A stretch of DNA of 64,000 nucleotides from Stutzerimonas decontaminans (GCF_000661915.1 NZ_CP007509.1:682001-746000); one strand, 5' to 3'. Numbered from the stretch's first letter, positions 9,260 to 20,431 are shown. Numbers and translations: made by a program. The notes: generated from the sequence alone by a model not told the origin.

Positions 9260-9727
9260 ATGCAAGGCCAGGCACCGGTAATCGACTATCTGAAGGAGCT
9301 GTTGCGCGGAGAATTGGCGGCGCGCGACCAGTATTTCCTGCACTCGCGGATGTATGCCGACTGGGGCTTCAGCAAGCTCTACGAGCGCATCAACCACGAG
9401 ATGGAAGAAGAGACGCAGCACGCCGATGCACTGTTGCAGCGCATCCTCTTTCTCGAAGGCACGCCGGACATGACGCCGGAGCCGATCAATCCGGGCCATA
9501 CCGTTCCGGAAATGCTGCGCAACGATCTGGCGCTGGAGTACAAGGTGCGTGCCGCGCTGGCCCAGGGCATCGCGCTGGCCGAACAGCACGGCGACTATCC
9601 GACCCGCGATATGCTGGCGCTGCAACTGCACGATACCGAGGAAGACCACGCCTACTGGCTCGAGCAGCAGCTCGGGCTGATCGACCGCATCGGCCTGCAG
9701 AACTACCTGCAATCCCAGGCCAGCTGA
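9260..9727 (+). CDS. Bacterial ferritin of the FtnA/BfrA type
   Basis: Iron-storage subunit of a 24-mer cage, 155 aa. Ferroxidase ligands are visible in the four-helix pattern: E18 in [10 protein letters not shown], then EEETQHAD and the later [11 protein letters not shown]. At the position of the haem-binding Met52 of true bacterioferritins (the M of DEMKHAD) this protein has Thr (EETQHAD), so it probably cannot bind inter-subunit haem in the usual way. It closely resembles the P. aeruginosa protein first called BfrA and later FtnA. A ribosome site (GGGAAT) precedes the ATG. A strong hairpin follows the stop codon. Confidence 0.92.
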   Translation: MQGQAPVIDYLKELLRGELAARDQYFLHSRMYADWGFSKLYERINHEMEEETQHADALLQRILFLEGTPDMTPEPINPGHTVPEMLRNDLALEYKVRAALAQGIALAEQHGDYPTRDMLALQLHDTEEDHAYWLEQQLGLIDRIGLQNYLQSQAS

Positions 9728-9733
9728 GCCTTC

Positions 9734-9764
9734 GCCCGGCGAGACATGGCCTGTCTCGCCGGGC
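9734..9764. terminator. Strong hairpin between convergent ferritin and chemoreceptor genes
   Basis: A 13-bp perfect stem (9734-9746 pairing with 9752-9764, arms GCCCGGCGAGACA / TGTCTCGCCGGGC) with a 5-nt loop. It lies 7 bp after the ferritin stop and 13 bp before the chemoreceptor stop. The T-rich tail is poor on both strands, but position and stability suggest a bidirectional transcription end. Confidence 0.65.
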
Positions 9765-9776
9765 GCTTGCGTTCCG

Positions 9777-11699
9777 TCAGAGCCGGAAGCGGCTCACCAT
9801 CATCTGCAACTGACCGCCCAGACGGGCCAGCTCGGTGCTCGACGCCGCGGTTTCCTCGCTGGCTGCAGCGGTCTGTTCCGACACGTCACGCACGTTCACC
9901 ACGCTACGGCTGATCTCTTCGGCTACCGCACTCTGCTCTTCGGCGGCCGCGGCGATCTGCTGGTTCATCGCCTGAATGTTCGAAACGGTACGGGTAATGC
10001 TGCTGAGCGAAGCGCCAGCACGGCGCGCCAGTTCGACGCCGCTGTCGGTCAGGTCGCGGCTGGTGTGCATGATCGCCGCGACCTGCTGGGTGCCGTTCTG
10101 CAGTGCGGCGACCAGCCCCTCGATCTCCTCGGTGGATTTCTGCGTACGTTGCGCCAGGCCGCGCACCTCATCGGCGACCACGGCGAAACCACGTCCGGCC
10201 TCTCCGGCGCGGGCGGCTTCGATGGCGGCGTTGAGCGCCAGCAGATTGGTCTGCTCGGCCACGGCGCGGATCACCGTCATCACGCTGCCGATCTTGTCGC
10301 TTTCGCTCTGCAGCGCGGTCATCGCCTCGGTGGAGCGCACCACGGCGTCGGCCATGCGTTCGATCTGGTTGACCACCTCGAGCACCACACGGTCGCCTTC
10401 GCGGGCTTCGCCGTCCGCCTCGGTGGCGGCCAGGGCTGCCTGCTCGGCATTGCGCGCGACTTCCTGAACGGTGGCCGACATCTCGTGCATGGCGGTGGCG
10501 ACCTGGTCGGTCTCCTCTTTCTGGCTGTTCACGCCGGCACTGGTCTGCTGGGTGACCGCCGACAGCTCCTCGGCGGCGGCGCTGATCTGGCTGACGCCAT
10601 CGCGGATGCCGCCGATTAGCTCGCGCAACGTCGAGCCCATTTGCTGAATGCCACGCTGTAGCACGCCCAGCTCGTCGCGACGCTGGATCTGCGCGGTTTC
10701 GCTGAGGTCGCCGGAGGCGATGCGCTCGACATCAGCCAGGGTGGCCCGCAGCGGCAGGATGATCTGCCGGGTAATGACCCAGGCGGCCAGCACACCGAGC
10801 ACCAGCGCCAACAGTGTGCTGACGATCAGGCGGCTGCGTGCATCGCCGCTTTCGATATCGAGACGGTCGAGCTGGAACTGGTAGAGCGAGTCGCTGATGC
10901 GGACGATTTCCTTCTGCTGATCGGTCATCTCCTGGCGTGCCTTGGCGATCGCCTGGGTGGCCGTCTCCAGCGACTCGATGGCGCCGCGGTACTCGCCGAG
11001 CACCGAGCGGACCTGCTGCATTGCGGCGCCGCTGTCGGCGTCGAGAGCTCCGGCCTGGCGGCCTAGCGTGGCCTGCGCGGTATCAAGCTGGGTGTAGATG
11101 GCCTTAACGGCATCGTTGGCCGGTGCTGCCATATAGACGCGCAGCAGGTATTGCGCGCGCTGCACGTCTTCCTTGATCTGGCTGATCGCCAGGAGCTGCG
11201 CGAAGCGATCTTCTTCATAGTCCGGCAGCTGCAGCACATGATTGGTGACGCCGGCGGTCAGCTCGCCCAGGCGAGTGGCGGCGCCATCGATGGTGGTGCG
11301 CGCGGCGTTGGCCTGCGCATAGGCCTTGCGCATGTCGTTCAGCGAATTCTGATACTGCGCGTTGTAGCCGGCCTGCTCTTTGAGCTGAGTGACGTTGATC
11401 GGATTCTTGAACGTATTGAGCAGCTTGGTCTGCTGCGCCAGGTAGATGCCGAGGTTCTTGTCCAGCCGTTCGGTGGACTCGGCGTCGCCGTTGGCCAGCA
11501 TGAACTGCAGACGGGCGATGCGCAGATCGGTCAGCGTCTTGTTCAGCAGCGAGATTTCGGTCATCCAGCCGCTGCGTTGGATGACGCTGCCAAGGCTGCC
11601 CCAGCCATTCCAAGCGAGGATGAGGGTCAGGACCAGCACGGCGCCGAAGCCCAGTGCGAGTTTCCTGCTGACGCCAATGTTTGCAAACCAGTTGTTCAT
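9777..11699 (-). CDS. Methyl-accepting chemotaxis protein with HBM ligand-binding domain (McpS-like)
   Basis: Transmembrane chemoreceptor, 640 aa from the ATG at 11699 ([19 protein letters not shown]); the longer frame is rejected because it adds a non-signal extension. The first membrane helix is at about 13-32. A roughly 250-residue periplasmic helical region follows, whose start ([21 protein letters not shown]) is very like P. putida McpS, the prototype helical bimodular domain that binds TCA-cycle acids. The second membrane helix is at about 285-305, then HAMP, and a signalling domain with the conserved hairpin [20 protein letters not shown]. The C-terminus lacks an evident CheR-binding pentapeptide. 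The ligand is inferred only by homology. Confidence 0.9.
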   Translation of the reverse strand: MNNWFANIGVSRKLALGFGAVLVLTLILAWNGWGSLGSVIQRSGWMTEISLLNKTLTDLRIARLQFMLANGDAESTERLDKNLGIYLAQQTKLLNTFKNPINVTQLKEQAGYNAQYQNSLNDMRKAYAQANAARTTIDGAATRLGELTAGVTNHVLQLPDYEEDRFAQLLAISQIKEDVQRAQYLLRVYMAAPANDAVKAIYTQLDTAQATLGRQAGALDADSGAAMQQVRSVLGEYRGAIESLETATQAIAKARQEMTDQQKEIVRISDSLYQFQLDRLDIESGDARSRLIVSTLLALVLGVLAAWVITRQIILPLRATLADVERIASGDLSETAQIQRRDELGVLQRGIQQMGSTLRELIGGIRDGVSQISAAAEELSAVTQQTSAGVNSQKEETDQVATAMHEMSATVQEVARNAEQAALAATEADGEAREGDRVVLEVVNQIERMADAVVRSTEAMTALQSESDKIGSVMTVIRAVAEQTNLLALNAAIEAARAGEAGRGFAVVADEVRGLAQRTQKSTEEIEGLVAALQNGTQQVAAIMHTSRDLTDSGVELARRAGASLSSITRTVSNIQAMNQQIAAAAEEQSAVAEEISRSVVNVRDVSEQTAAASEETAASSTELARLGGQLQMMVSRFRL

Positions 11700-11870
11700 T
11701 GAAATACCACTTGGGGGACGATCAGATGGGCCGCGACAGACCGTCGACAGCAGAGGCATGCCGTGTTCTCGGCACCATGGATAGTGACTTGAGGGTGTTC
11801 TAAATATGACGCCATAAAGTCGACGAATGGTCGTCGAGGCTTCTGCGACGTCGGCGAACGGCCCACAAGT

Positions 11871-11901
11871 CACGAAGAACCCGCAAGGCGGATTCTTCGT
11901 G
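11871..11901. terminator. Hairpin downstream of the malate:quinone oxidoreductase gene
   Basis: Perfect 9-bp outer arms CACGAAGAA (11871-11879) and TTCTTCGTG (11893-11901) with a further partial CCGC/GCGG pairing inside. It lies 7 bp beyond the mqo stop codon. No T-run follows on the minus strand, so it may stabilise the transcript 3' end or work with Rho. Confidence 0.5.
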
Positions 11902-11908
11902 CACCGGA

Positions 11909-13489
11909 TCAGTTCGGCGAAATTTCCAGGGTGGCCGCTGCAGCCGTATCGAGCTGCAACCGCTGGCTGGTCATGGTACGCACCTGTTCGGTGAGGGCTG
12001 CGTCATCGTTCAGCGCGAGACCGTAAGCCGGGAACATGTTCTTGAGTTTCGCCTGCCAGGCAGCCGATTCGACCTGCGACTTGAAGGTGGTTTTCAACAG
12101 GTTGAGCATGATCGGCGCGGCGGTCGAGGCGCCAGGCGAGGCGCCCAGCAGCGCGGCAATGGAGCCGTCCGCAGCGCTGACGATTTCAGTGCCGAATTGC
12201 AGTACACCGCCTTTCTCCGGATCGTCCTTGATGATCTGGACGCGCTGCCCCGCGGTGATCAGCTCCCAGTCGTTGGCATCAGCCTCCGGGAGATAGTCCT
12301 TCAGCTCGGCGATACGATCTTCCTGGCTGAGCATGAGCTGGCCAACCAGGTATTGGCTGAGATCGAGGTTATCCAGGCCGGCCTGGACCATCGGCACGGC
12401 GTTGTCAGTGCTCAAGGAGCCGGGGAGGTCCATCAGCGAACCGTTCTTCAGGAACTTGCTCGAGAATGTGGCGAAGGGGCCGAACAGCAACACTCGCTCG
12501 CCATCGATCACGCGGGTATCCAGGTGCGGCACGGACATCGGGGGCGAACCGACCGATGCGAGACCGTAGACCTTGGCCTGATGCTGCGCGACAACCTCGG
12601 GGTTGCGTGTCATGAGGAACTGGCCACCTACCGGAAAGCCTGCGTAGCCCTTGGCTTCGGGAATGTCGGCCATCTGCAGCAACTTCAACGCGCCGCCGCC
12701 GGCGCCGATGAAGACGAAGCGCGCCTTTACGCTGGTCTCGGTTCCGCCGTCAGCGAGATTGGCGGAGACGACGGTCCAGGTGCCATCGTCGTTGCGCACG
12801 ATGTCGCGCACCTCATGCTGCAGCTGCAGCTTGACCTGCTCGCTTTTGCTCAGAGCGTCGAACAGCTGACGGGTGATCTCGCCGAAGTTCACGTCGGTGC
12901 CGATCGGCATGCGGGTGGCTGCGACCTGCTGGGCGTCGCTGCGCCCGTTCATCACCAGCGGAATCCACTCGGCAATCTGCTGCGGCTGTTCGGAGTATTC
13001 CATGCCCTTGAAAAGTGGACTCTGATGCAGGGCTGCGTGGCGCTTGCGAAGGAAGTCGATATTGCGCTCGCCCCAGACGAAGCTCATGTGCGGGACGGCG
13101 TTGATGAACCGGCGCGGCTCCTGAAGCACCCCGCGCTCGACCTGATGAGCCCAGAACTGCTTGGAGACTTCGAACGATTCGGCAATGCTCACGGCCTTGC
13201 TGATGTCGATGCTGCCGTCGGCTTTCTCCGGCGTGTAGTTGAGCTCGCAGAAGGCGGAGTGCCCGGTGCCGGCGTTGTTCCAGGCATTGGAACTCTCGTC
13301 GGCCACGCTCGGCAGGCGTTCGTGGACCTCCATGCTCCAGCTTGGCTCCAGTTCGTGCAGGTAGGTCGCCAGGGTTGCACTCATGATGCCGCCGCCGATC
13401 AGCAGGGCATCCACGGTCTTTTCGGGTTCATTGGGCTTGGAGCAGGCGATCAATGCGAAGCACGTCAGCGCCAGGATCAAATTTTTCAT
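11909..13489 (-). CDS. mqo: Malate:quinone oxidoreductase with a predicted lipoprotein signal
   Basis: FAD enzyme that oxidises malate to oxaloacetate and passes electrons to quinone, a TCA-cycle step. The 526-aa protein has the FAD-binding [13 protein letters not shown] (about 31-43), the family-specific [15 protein letters not shown] and, near the C-terminus, [10 protein letters not shown]. Unusually, the N-terminus is [16 protein letters not shown], a hydrophobic stretch ending in a perfect lipobox (LIAC) before SKPNEP and the enzyme domain. The ATG at 13489 is one codon inside a TTG-initiated frame; no strong ribosome site is visible for either. A lipoprotein would place the enzyme outside the cytoplasmic face, unlike the usual peripheral cytosolic Mqo. 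Confidence 0.9.
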   Translation of the reverse strand: MKNLILALTCFALIACSKPNEPEKTVDALLIGGGIMSATLATYLHELEPSWSMEVHERLPSVADESSNAWNNAGTGHSAFCELNYTPEKADGSIDISKAVSIAESFEVSKQFWAHQVERGVLQEPRRFINAVPHMSFVWGERNIDFLRKRHAALHQSPLFKGMEYSEQPQQIAEWIPLVMNGRSDAQQVAATRMPIGTDVNFGEITRQLFDALSKSEQVKLQLQHEVRDIVRNDDGTWTVVSANLADGGTETSVKARFVFIGAGGGALKLLQMADIPEAKGYAGFPVGGQFLMTRNPEVVAQHQAKVYGLASVGSPPMSVPHLDTRVIDGERVLLFGPFATFSSKFLKNGSLMDLPGSLSTDNAVPMVQAGLDNLDLSQYLVGQLMLSQEDRIAELKDYLPEADANDWELITAGQRVQIIKDDPEKGGVLQFGTEIVSAADGSIAALLGASPGASTAAPIMLNLLKTTFKSQVESAAWQAKLKNMFPAYGLALNDDAALTEQVRTMTSQRLQLDTAAAATLEISPN

Positions 13490-13772
13490 CAAGGGTTCTG
13501 TTTTGCCTGGTAAGGGTTAAGCGGGGCAGCGCGTATCGATCAACGGAATGGCTCGCCACCCGCGCAGGGCAGCTGATTAAGATCCGATGGAGGACAGGCG
13601 CATACGGCTAGGCCAAAGGCCTGAAGGCAAGGCGGCGGTGATGCTCGACCTATGTTCCGAACGGTCGATTGCAGACGTATCGCGACCGCCTCCTTGCGAG
13701 GGGCGCGGAGTCTATTAGGGAGCTAAGCATATGGCAATCACCGTCTGCCGCGAAGTTGGGTCGGCGTGTTGC

Positions 13773-14186
13773 TCAGCTGTTGCTGCCGTGGCGACAGCAG
13801 CCGGATTCCAGGTCCCTGAGGATCGGGCAGTCAGGCCGGTCGTTACCCTGGCAGGCATTGACCAGCTCTTGCAGCGTGTCGCGTAGGCTTACCAGCTCAT
13901 CGATCTTCTGGTTAAGCGCATCGATATGGGCGCCAGCCAGGGCTTTGACGTCGGCGCTGGCACGCTGGCGGTCCTGCCAGAGCGCGAGCAGCCGGCTCAC
14001 TTCGTCCAATGAAAAGCCCATGTCACGCGATCGCTTGATAAAGGCCAGACGGTGCAGATCCTCTTCGCCATAGCGGCGATAGCCATTGGCACCACGCCCG
14101 GCAGGGGCGATCAGGTCGATGGACTCGTAGTAGCGAATCATCTTCGCCGAGAGACCGCTTTTCTTTGCTGCCTGGCCAATGTTCAT
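13773..14186 (-). CDS. cueR: CueR, MerR-family copper-responsive activator
   Basis: Cu(I)-sensing activator of copper export genes, 137 aa. The N-terminal winged helix-turn-helix (MNIGQAAKKSGLSAKMIRYYES) is followed by the dimerisation helix and the metal loop with C112 and C120 (CQGNDRPDC), the CueR signature pair; a further CC pair lies near the C-terminal end. The gene is 76 bp downstream of copA on the same strand, so it may be read from the copA promoter and form a feedback loop. Two CueR-type operators lie between copA and copZ. Confidence 0.93.
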   Translation of the reverse strand: MNIGQAAKKSGLSAKMIRYYESIDLIAPAGRGANGYRRYGEEDLHRLAFIKRSRDMGFSLDEVSRLLALWQDRQRASADVKALAGAHIDALNQKIDELVSLRDTLQELVNACQGNDRPDCPILRDLESGCCRHGSNS

Positions 14187-14262
14187 ACGAGCTCCTGGCC
14201 CGTCGGCAATGGCCGGCAGAGTGCCGCCCGCTTTGCAGACGTTCGAAGCGACGACAAGACCA

Positions 14263-16641
14263 TCATTCTTCTGGCTTCCAGCGTTTGAGCAGCAGCGCGT
14301 TGCTCACCACGCTGACGCTCGACAGCGCCATCGCCGCGCCGGCCACCACCGGGCTGAGAAAGCCGAAGGCAGCGAGCGGGATGCCCACCAGGTTGTAGAT
14401 GAAGGCCCAGAACAGGTTCTGCTGGATCTTGCGGTAGGTGCGCCGGCTGATCTCCAGCGCCGCTGGTACCAGCCGCGGATCGCCGCGCATCAGGGTAATG
14501 CCGGCCGCATGCATGGCTACGTCGGTGCCGCCGCCCATGGCGATGCCGACATCCGCCGCGGCCAGGGCCGGGGCATCGTTGATGCCGTCGCCGACCATCG
14601 CCACCACGGCGCCGCCTTTCTTCAGTTCCGCCACGGTGGCGGCCTTGTCCGCCGGCAACACTTCGGCATGCACGTCATCGATGTGCAACGCTTCGGCCAC
14701 CACCCGCGCGCTGCCACGGTTGTCGCCGGTGATCAGGTGGCTGCGGATGTGCCGCGCGGCCAGCGCGGCAATGGCCGCTGCGGCACCGTCCTTGAGGCTA
14801 TCACCGAAAGCGAACAGGCCGAGGATGCGCGGCTCGGGCGTATGTTCCACCAGCCAGGAGAGGGTGCGGCCCTCGGCTTCCCAGCGCTGGGCGGTTTCCA
14901 GCAGCTCGCCCGGCTGCAGGCCGTACTCTTCGAGCATGCGCCGGTTGCCCAGCGCCAGCTGCTGGCCGTCCAGCGTTCCGGCGATGCCGCGGCCGCTAAG
15001 GGCCTGGCTCATCTGCACATCCGGCACGGCGATGCCATTGGCTTCGCAGCGCTGCAGCACGGCGCGCGCCAGCGGGTGTTCGCTGCCACGCTGCAGGGCG
15101 CCGGCCAGGCGCAGTATCCGCGCCTCGTCGCCGTCCACGGCATGCAGGTGGATAATCTGCGGCTTGCCCGAGGTCAGCGTACCGGTCTTGTCGAAGGCCA
15201 CGGCCGTGACCGCATGGGCGACTTCCAGCGCCTCGGCGTCCTTGATCAGGATGCCGTGGCGCGCCGCCACGCCGGTGCCGGCCATGATCGCCGCCGGCGT
15301 GGCCAGGCCGAGGGCACAGGGGCAGGCGATGACCAGCACCGCCACCGCGTTGATCAGCGCGACCTCGGCCGATGCGCCATTGAGCAGCCAACCGATCAGC
15401 GTGAATACGGCGATCACCAGCACGGCCGGTACGAACACCTGGCTGACCCGGTCCACCAGCTTCTGGATCGGCGCCTTGGCCGCCTGGGCGTCTTCCACCA
15501 GGCGGATGATCCGCGCCAGCACGGTCTCGCCACCGAGCGCCGTGGTGCGCACCAGCAGCCGCCCCTCGCCGTTGATCGCGCCGCCGGTGATGCGATCGCC
15601 CGGCGCCTTGTTCACCGGCAGGCTCTCACCGCTGATCAGCGCTTCGTCGGCCTGGCTTTCGCCCTCGACCACTTCGCCATCCACCGGAAAGCGCTCGCCG
15701 GGCTTGACCAGCACCAGGTCGTCCAGGCGCAGCGCGGCGATGGCGACGTCTTCCTCGCGGCCGTCGGTCACCCGTGTCGCGCGGTCCGGACGCAAGGCTT
15801 CCAGTGCCCGGATCGCTGCGCTGGTTTGGCGCTTGGCGCGGCTTTCCAGGTACTTGCCCAGCAGCACCAGGGCGATCACCACCGCCGAGGCCTCGAAGTA
15901 CAGATGTGGCATCTGCCCGGCCGGGGTCGCCCACCATTGATAGAGGCTCAGGCCGTAACCGGCGCTGGTGCCGATGGCGACCAGCAGGTCCATGTTGCCG
16001 GCACCGGCGCGCACCGCCTTCCAGCCGGCCACGTAGAAGCGCGCGCCGAGGATGAACTGCACCGGCGTGGCGAGCAGGAACTGGATCCACGCCGGCAGCA
16101 TCCAGTGCTGTCCGAACAGCTCGCCGAACATCGGCAGCACCAGCGGTGCGGCCAGCAGCAGGCCGGCGATCACCGCCCAGCGTTCGCGCTGCAGGCGCCG
16201 CTCGGCATCTTTTTCGGGGCGCTGCTGGTCGCCGGCGCTTGCCTTGTAGCCGGCAGCCTCGATTGCCTGGATCAGCAGGGCAGTATCCAGCGTGCCGATC
16301 ACCTCGACATGCGCGCGCTCGCTGGCCAGATTCACCGCGGCGCTGCGTACACCGGGCACTTTGAGCAGTGCACGCTCGACCCGGCCGACGCAGCTGGCGC
16401 AGGTCATGCCTTCGATATTCAGCTCGATGCTCTGTAGCGGTACGCCATAGCCGGCCTTCTGCACGGCCTCGATCAGCGTCGCCACACCCAGGTCATCGCC
16501 TTCGATACGCACCTGTTCGTTGGCCAGGTTGACGCTGGCCGCGGCGACGCCCGGCACCTTGAGCAGGGCGCGCTCGACACGGCCGGCGCAGCTGGCGCAG
16601 GTCATACCGCTGACCGGCAGCGTATGGGTGGCGCTGGACAT
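14263..16641 (-). CDS. copA: CopA, Cu(I)-exporting P1B-type ATPase
   Basis: Pumps Cu(I) from cytoplasm to periplasm. The 792-aa protein has two N-terminal heavy-metal domains with GMTCASC (C15/C18 and C81/C84), then eight membrane helices. Catalytic motifs in order: the actuator loop SGESLPV, the membrane copper motif CPC ([11 protein letters not shown]), the phosphorylation site DKTGTLTSG, and [20 protein letters not shown] near the C-terminal end. This is the CopA/CueA signature. The promoter upstream has an elongated-spacer CueR box. It is divergent from copZ (147 bp apart) and is followed by cueR. Confidence 0.96.
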   Translation of the reverse strand: MSSATHTLPVSGMTCASCAGRVERALLKVPGVAAASVNLANEQVRIEGDDLGVATLIEAVQKAGYGVPLQSIELNIEGMTCASCVGRVERALLKVPGVRSAAVNLASERAHVEVIGTLDTALLIQAIEAAGYKASAGDQQRPEKDAERRLQRERWAVIAGLLLAAPLVLPMFGELFGQHWMLPAWIQFLLATPVQFILGARFYVAGWKAVRAGAGNMDLLVAIGTSAGYGLSLYQWWATPAGQMPHLYFEASAVVIALVLLGKYLESRAKRQTSAAIRALEALRPDRATRVTDGREEDVAIAALRLDDLVLVKPGERFPVDGEVVEGESQADEALISGESLPVNKAPGDRITGGAINGEGRLLVRTTALGGETVLARIIRLVEDAQAAKAPIQKLVDRVSQVFVPAVLVIAVFTLIGWLLNGASAEVALINAVAVLVIACPCALGLATPAAIMAGTGVAARHGILIKDAEALEVAHAVTAVAFDKTGTLTSGKPQIIHLHAVDGDEARILRLAGALQRGSEHPLARAVLQRCEANGIAVPDVQMSQALSGRGIAGTLDGQQLALGNRRMLEEYGLQPGELLETAQRWEAEGRTLSWLVEHTPEPRILGLFAFGDSLKDGAAAAIAALAARHIRSHLITGDNRGSARVVAEALHIDDVHAEVLPADKAATVAELKKGGAVVAMVGDGINDAPALAAADVGIAMGGGTDVAMHAAGITLMRGDPRLVPAALEISRRTYRKIQQNLFWAFIYNLVGIPLAAFGFLSPVVAGAAMALSSVSVVSNALLLKRWKPEE

Positions 16642-16677
16642 GGCAGAGACTCCTCGATTGCGATGGCTGCAGGATCG

Positions 16678-16698
16678 ACCTTAACCCTATGGCAAGGT
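16678..16698 (-). promoter_or_regulatory. CueR operator/promoter of copA
   Basis: Read on the minus strand, a 21-bp dyad ACCTTGCC-N5-GGTTAAGGT (one arm imperfect) directly follows a TTG that gives a -35 of TTGACC. It is the MerR-type arrangement in which the operator fills the long spacer between -35 and -10. It lies 37 bp upstream of the copA start codon. Confidence 0.8.
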
Positions 16699-16727
16699 CA
16701 ACACCATGATCTGCGACAGCAGGTGCC

Positions 16728-16758
16728 TTGACCTTGCCCGGGTGGCAAGGTCGAGAAT
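16728..16758 (+). promoter_or_regulatory. CueR operator/promoter of copZ
   Basis: The -35 TTGACC (16728-16733) and -10-like GAGAAT (16753-16758) are 19 bp apart, the stretched spacing expected for MerR-family activation. The spacer holds a perfect dyad, ACCTTGCC-N5-GGCAAGGT (16731-16751). It faces copZ, whose ATG begins 30 bp after the -10. Confidence 0.82.
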
Positions 16759-16788
16759 CGGCGCATTCACCAATCGAGGAGAAACACG

Positions 16789-16980
16789 ATGCAAATATTC
16801 AATGTGAGCGGAATGACCTGCAGCCACTGCGAGCGCGCGGTGACCCAGGCCATCCAGGCGCTGGACCCGCAGGCGCAGGTGCAGGTGGACCTGGCGGCCG
16901 GAACGGTGCAGGTACAGAGCAGCGCCAGCGAACAGGCGATTCGCCAGGCAATCAGCGAAGAGGGTTATCAGGTGAGCTGA
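16789..16980 (+). CDS. copZ: CopZ copper chaperone
   Basis: A 63-aa cytosolic ferredoxin-fold heavy-metal-associated protein that delivers Cu(I) to CopA and buffers it. The metal motif is GMTCSHC with C11 and C14 close to the N-terminus; the rest (SEQAIRQAISEEGYQVS) matches the conserved end of the fold. A strong ribosome site (GAGGAG) precedes the ATG. Its own CueR-type promoter lies upstream. It converges with the TetR gene, four bases between stop codons. Confidence 0.94.
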   Translation: MQIFNVSGMTCSHCERAVTQAIQALDPQAQVQVDLAAGTVQVQSSASEQAIRQAISEEGYQVS

Positions 16981-16984
16981 TCGC

Positions 16985-17632
16985 TCAGCCGGTGGGCTGG
17001 TCGGGATCGGCCGGCCAGTCGCGGACCAGACCGCGGAACAGCGGGTCGATCAGCGCTTTGGTATCGACCTCTGGCGCAAACAGCTCGGTATCCCGCGTCC
17101 AGTCGGTGAACAGCCCCACCACCAATGCATGCAGCGACAGCGCCGCTAGCCGTGGCGTTACGCCAGGGCGTAGGCAGGCCGAGGCGTTGCGCAGCAGGTT
17201 CTCGCACAGATCGATGAACTGATTGATGAAGGCGTGATGACGTTCTTCGGCTTCACGCAGTTCATCGGTGAACTCGCACTTGTGCAGGAGGATGGTGAAG
17301 ATCCGGCGCTTCTGCTCGTTGCTGGCCAGCGTGCTGATGGCTTCGACCGTCAGGTTGCGCAGGGCGATCAGTGCCTGCAGCGGCTGCTGATGATTGCAGC
17401 TGCACAGGCGCTCGGTCATCTGCTCGGGAGGCAGGCGAATCTGATTGAGCATCTCGTGGAACAGGTGCGCCTTGTTCTGAAAATGCCAATACACCGCGCC
17501 GCGCGTCACACCGGCGTCACGGGCGATCTGGTCGAGGCTGGTGTGGGCCACCCCCTTGTCCAGAAACAGCCGCTCGGCAGAGGCGAGGATGGCGATTCGG
17601 GTTTTCTCGGCTTCTTCTTTGGTTCGGCGCAT
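16985..17632 (-). CDS. TetR-family repressor (AcrR/TtgR type)
   Basis: A 215-aa regulator starting MRRTKEEAEKTRIAILASAERLFLDKG, the typical opening of AcrR/TtgR/MexZ-like efflux repressors; the helix-turn-helix is at about 33-53 (TSLDQIARDAGVTRGAVYWHF). The C-terminal ligand domain matches TetR_C_2 in length. The open frame extends upstream to 17800 but the extra residues do not resemble the family, and AcrR-like proteins are about 210-215 aa. It is divergent from a Bcr/CflA exporter, with a dyad in between resembling the TtgR operator, so it probably represses itself and that exporter. Confidence 0.88.
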   Translation of the reverse strand: MRRTKEEAEKTRIAILASAERLFLDKGVAHTSLDQIARDAGVTRGAVYWHFQNKAHLFHEMLNQIRLPPEQMTERLCSCNHQQPLQALIALRNLTVEAISTLASNEQKRRIFTILLHKCEFTDELREAEERHHAFINQFIDLCENLLRNASACLRPGVTPRLAALSLHALVVGLFTDWTRDTELFAPEVDTKALIDPLFRGLVRDWPADPDQPTG

Positions 17633-17718
17633 GGGCAGGTTCAGGCAGATGACAGCTGCTTCGGGCGTCCAGCAGCGATGGAGGCGGCCAGTGTAACGGC
17701 GCATCTCGTCGTGATGCA

Positions 17719-17745
17719 TGTTTACAATCGGCGGTGTATGTAACA
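17719..17745. promoter_or_regulatory. Candidate TetR operator between the regulator and exporter genes
   Basis: Imperfect dyad TGTTTAC-N12-TATGTAACA. It has the same layout as the known TtgR operator core (TTTACA ... TGTAAG/A). It lies 86 bp upstream of the regulator ATG and about 90 bp upstream of the exporter ATG. Confidence 0.5.
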
Positions 17746-17835
17746 GCATCTTGCGCGCCGGTGCAAATTCCCGGGCAAGGTCGAGGTCCCAACAACTCAC
17801 TCGACCAGTCTTCTTTTCAGCTTTGCGAGCTTCTG

Positions 17836-19008
17836 ATGTCCCTGCGGATTCTTCTCATACTGGGCGCGCTCAGCGCGTTCGGTCCTCTGGCGATCGACAT
17901 GTACCTGCCGGCCTTCCCCTTGCTGGCGCAGTCGTTCGGCACCAGCGTCGATCACGTACAGCTATCGCTGGCGGCCTACTTCATCGGTCTGGCCATCGGT
18001 CAGCTGGTCTACGGGCCGCTGGCCGATCGCTACGGAAGGCGCGGGCCGCTGCTGGTCGGCGTGACGCTGTTCACCCTGGCATCGCTGGCCAGCGCCTTCG
18101 CGCCGTCCATGGACTGGCTGATCGGTGTGCGCTTCGTCCAAGCGCTCGGCGGCTGTGCCGGCATGGTGGTGGCGCGCGCCGTGGTGCGAGACCTGTGCGA
18201 CCCGATGACCAGCGCCAAGGTGTTCTCGCAGCTGATGCTGGTCATGGGCCTGGCGCCGATCCTCGCGCCAGTGGCGGGCGGCGCTTTGTTGGCGTCGTTC
18301 GGCTGGCCGTCGATCTTCATCCTGCTGACGCTGTTCAGCGCGATGTGTCTGGTGGCAGTCACGCTGTGGTTGCCGGAAACCTATCCGGACGGGCTGCCGC
18401 GCCAGCCGATGTCCGGTGCGCTGGGACAATATCTGCGGCTGTTCCGTGACCGCTTCTTCATCGGCCACGTGCTGACCGGCGCGCTGTGTATGGCCGGCAT
18501 GTTCGCCTATATCACCGGCTCGCCGTTCGTCTTCATCGAGCTGTATGGCGTCAAACCCGAGCACTTCGGTTGGCTGTTCGGCATCAACGCGGCGGGCTTT
18601 ATCCTCATGGCGCAGGTCAACGTGCGCCTGGTGCGCTGGCGCGGGCCGGAGTTCTGGGTGCGGCGCTGGGTTTGGTTTTTCTTCGGCAGTGCACTGGCGC
18701 TGTTGGCGGTGGCGGCGGCGCAGCCTGAATCACTCTGGCCGTTGCTGATTCCGCTGTTCTGCTGCGTGTCCTGCCTCGGTTGTTTGCTGCCGAACGCCAC
18801 GGCCTGCGCCATGGCTGACCAGCGCGCCAATGCCGGCAGCGCCTCGGCCCTGCTTGGCAGCATGCAGTTCACCATTGCGGCTATCGCCGCTTCCGCGGTG
18901 GGGGCGTTGCACAACGGCACGGCGGTGCCGTTGGCAGCAATCATCAGCCTGTGCGGCTTGCTGGCAACGATCGTGGCCTACACCACTGCGCGTGCCAGCA
19001 CGGAATGA
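17836..19008 (+). CDS. Bcr/CflA-family MFS drug exporter
   Basis: A 390-aa inner-membrane transporter with 12 predicted membrane helices. The N-terminus SLRILLILGALSAFGPLAIDMYLPAFP is the Bcr/CflA signature (the acidic D in helix 1 followed by YLP), and the motif-A equivalent LVYGPLADRYGRRGPLL lies between helices 2 and 3. Family members export bicyclomycin, sulfonamides, chloramphenicol or cysteine. The ATG at 17836 is chosen because the hydrophobic start follows directly; the open frame begins at 17734 without similarity. Divergent from the TetR repressor, its likely regulator. Confidence 0.88.
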   Translation: MSLRILLILGALSAFGPLAIDMYLPAFPLLAQSFGTSVDHVQLSLAAYFIGLAIGQLVYGPLADRYGRRGPLLVGVTLFTLASLASAFAPSMDWLIGVRFVQALGGCAGMVVARAVVRDLCDPMTSAKVFSQLMLVMGLAPILAPVAGGALLASFGWPSIFILLTLFSAMCLVAVTLWLPETYPDGLPRQPMSGALGQYLRLFRDRFFIGHVLTGALCMAGMFAYITGSPFVFIELYGVKPEHFGWLFGINAAGFILMAQVNVRLVRWRGPEFWVRRWVWFFFGSALALLAVAAAQPESLWPLLIPLFCCVSCLGCLLPNATACAMADQRANAGSASALLGSMQFTIAAIAASAVGALHNGTAVPLAAIISLCGLLATIVAYTTARASTE

Positions 19009-19011
19009 CAA

Positions 19012-19176
19012 TCAGGCGCTGAGTGGCAGGGGATGCGGCGCCTGCAGGCGACGGTGCAGGGTTTCAACGAAGGCGCGTGCCTCGGCTTCGCTGCGAAAGG
19101 TGACTTTCTGCCGGTCCAGGCTTACCTGCCAGGCGCTGTCGGGATAGGGCGTCAACGGGCGGACGAGAATGTTCAT
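19012..19176 (-). CDS. Small conserved hypothetical protein (54 aa)
   Basis: ATG at 19176 with an excellent ribosome site (GAGGAG, seven bases upstream) gives a 54-aa protein beginning MNILVRPLTPYPDSAWQVSL. The alternation WQVSLDRQKVTFRSEAEARAFVETLHRRL suggests a small beta-beta-alpha fold (beta hairpin then an amphipathic helix). No signal peptide or cysteine. It lies between the exporter and the deaminase gene and is probably monocistronic. Confidence 0.65.
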   Translation of the reverse strand: MNILVRPLTPYPDSAWQVSLDRQKVTFRSEAEARAFVETLHRRLQAPHPLPLSA

Positions 19177-19276
19177 GGTGATCTCCTCGTATGTGGGTTG
19201 CCGCACAGTCTAGGCGCTGCCATGGCCCGTGGGACGAGCCATGGTGTCGCAGGTCGGCCTGTGCCGACCGACCGGT

Positions 19277-20311
<1,035 letters not shown>

Positions 20312-20431
20312 TCAAGCATCTTTGCATGACAGACGAATGACCGCTTCATTGCCGTTGCTGCAGTTTGGCGATTAATTGACCAGCGGTCTGCAGCCCAGTT
20401 CTGACGGGCGTTGGCGAGGTTGTTCCCAATG

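Noticed and set aside
13487..13492. TTG at 13492 as the mqo start
   Set aside because: ATG at the very next codon is available and gives the same signal peptide; no ribosome site favours the TTG.
14179..16437. A 752-codon open frame on the plus strand opposite copA
   Set aside because: It is the antisense shadow of copA, typical in high-GC DNA: no family motif, low-complexity His/Gln/Arg composition, and the other strand carries an intact P-type ATPase.
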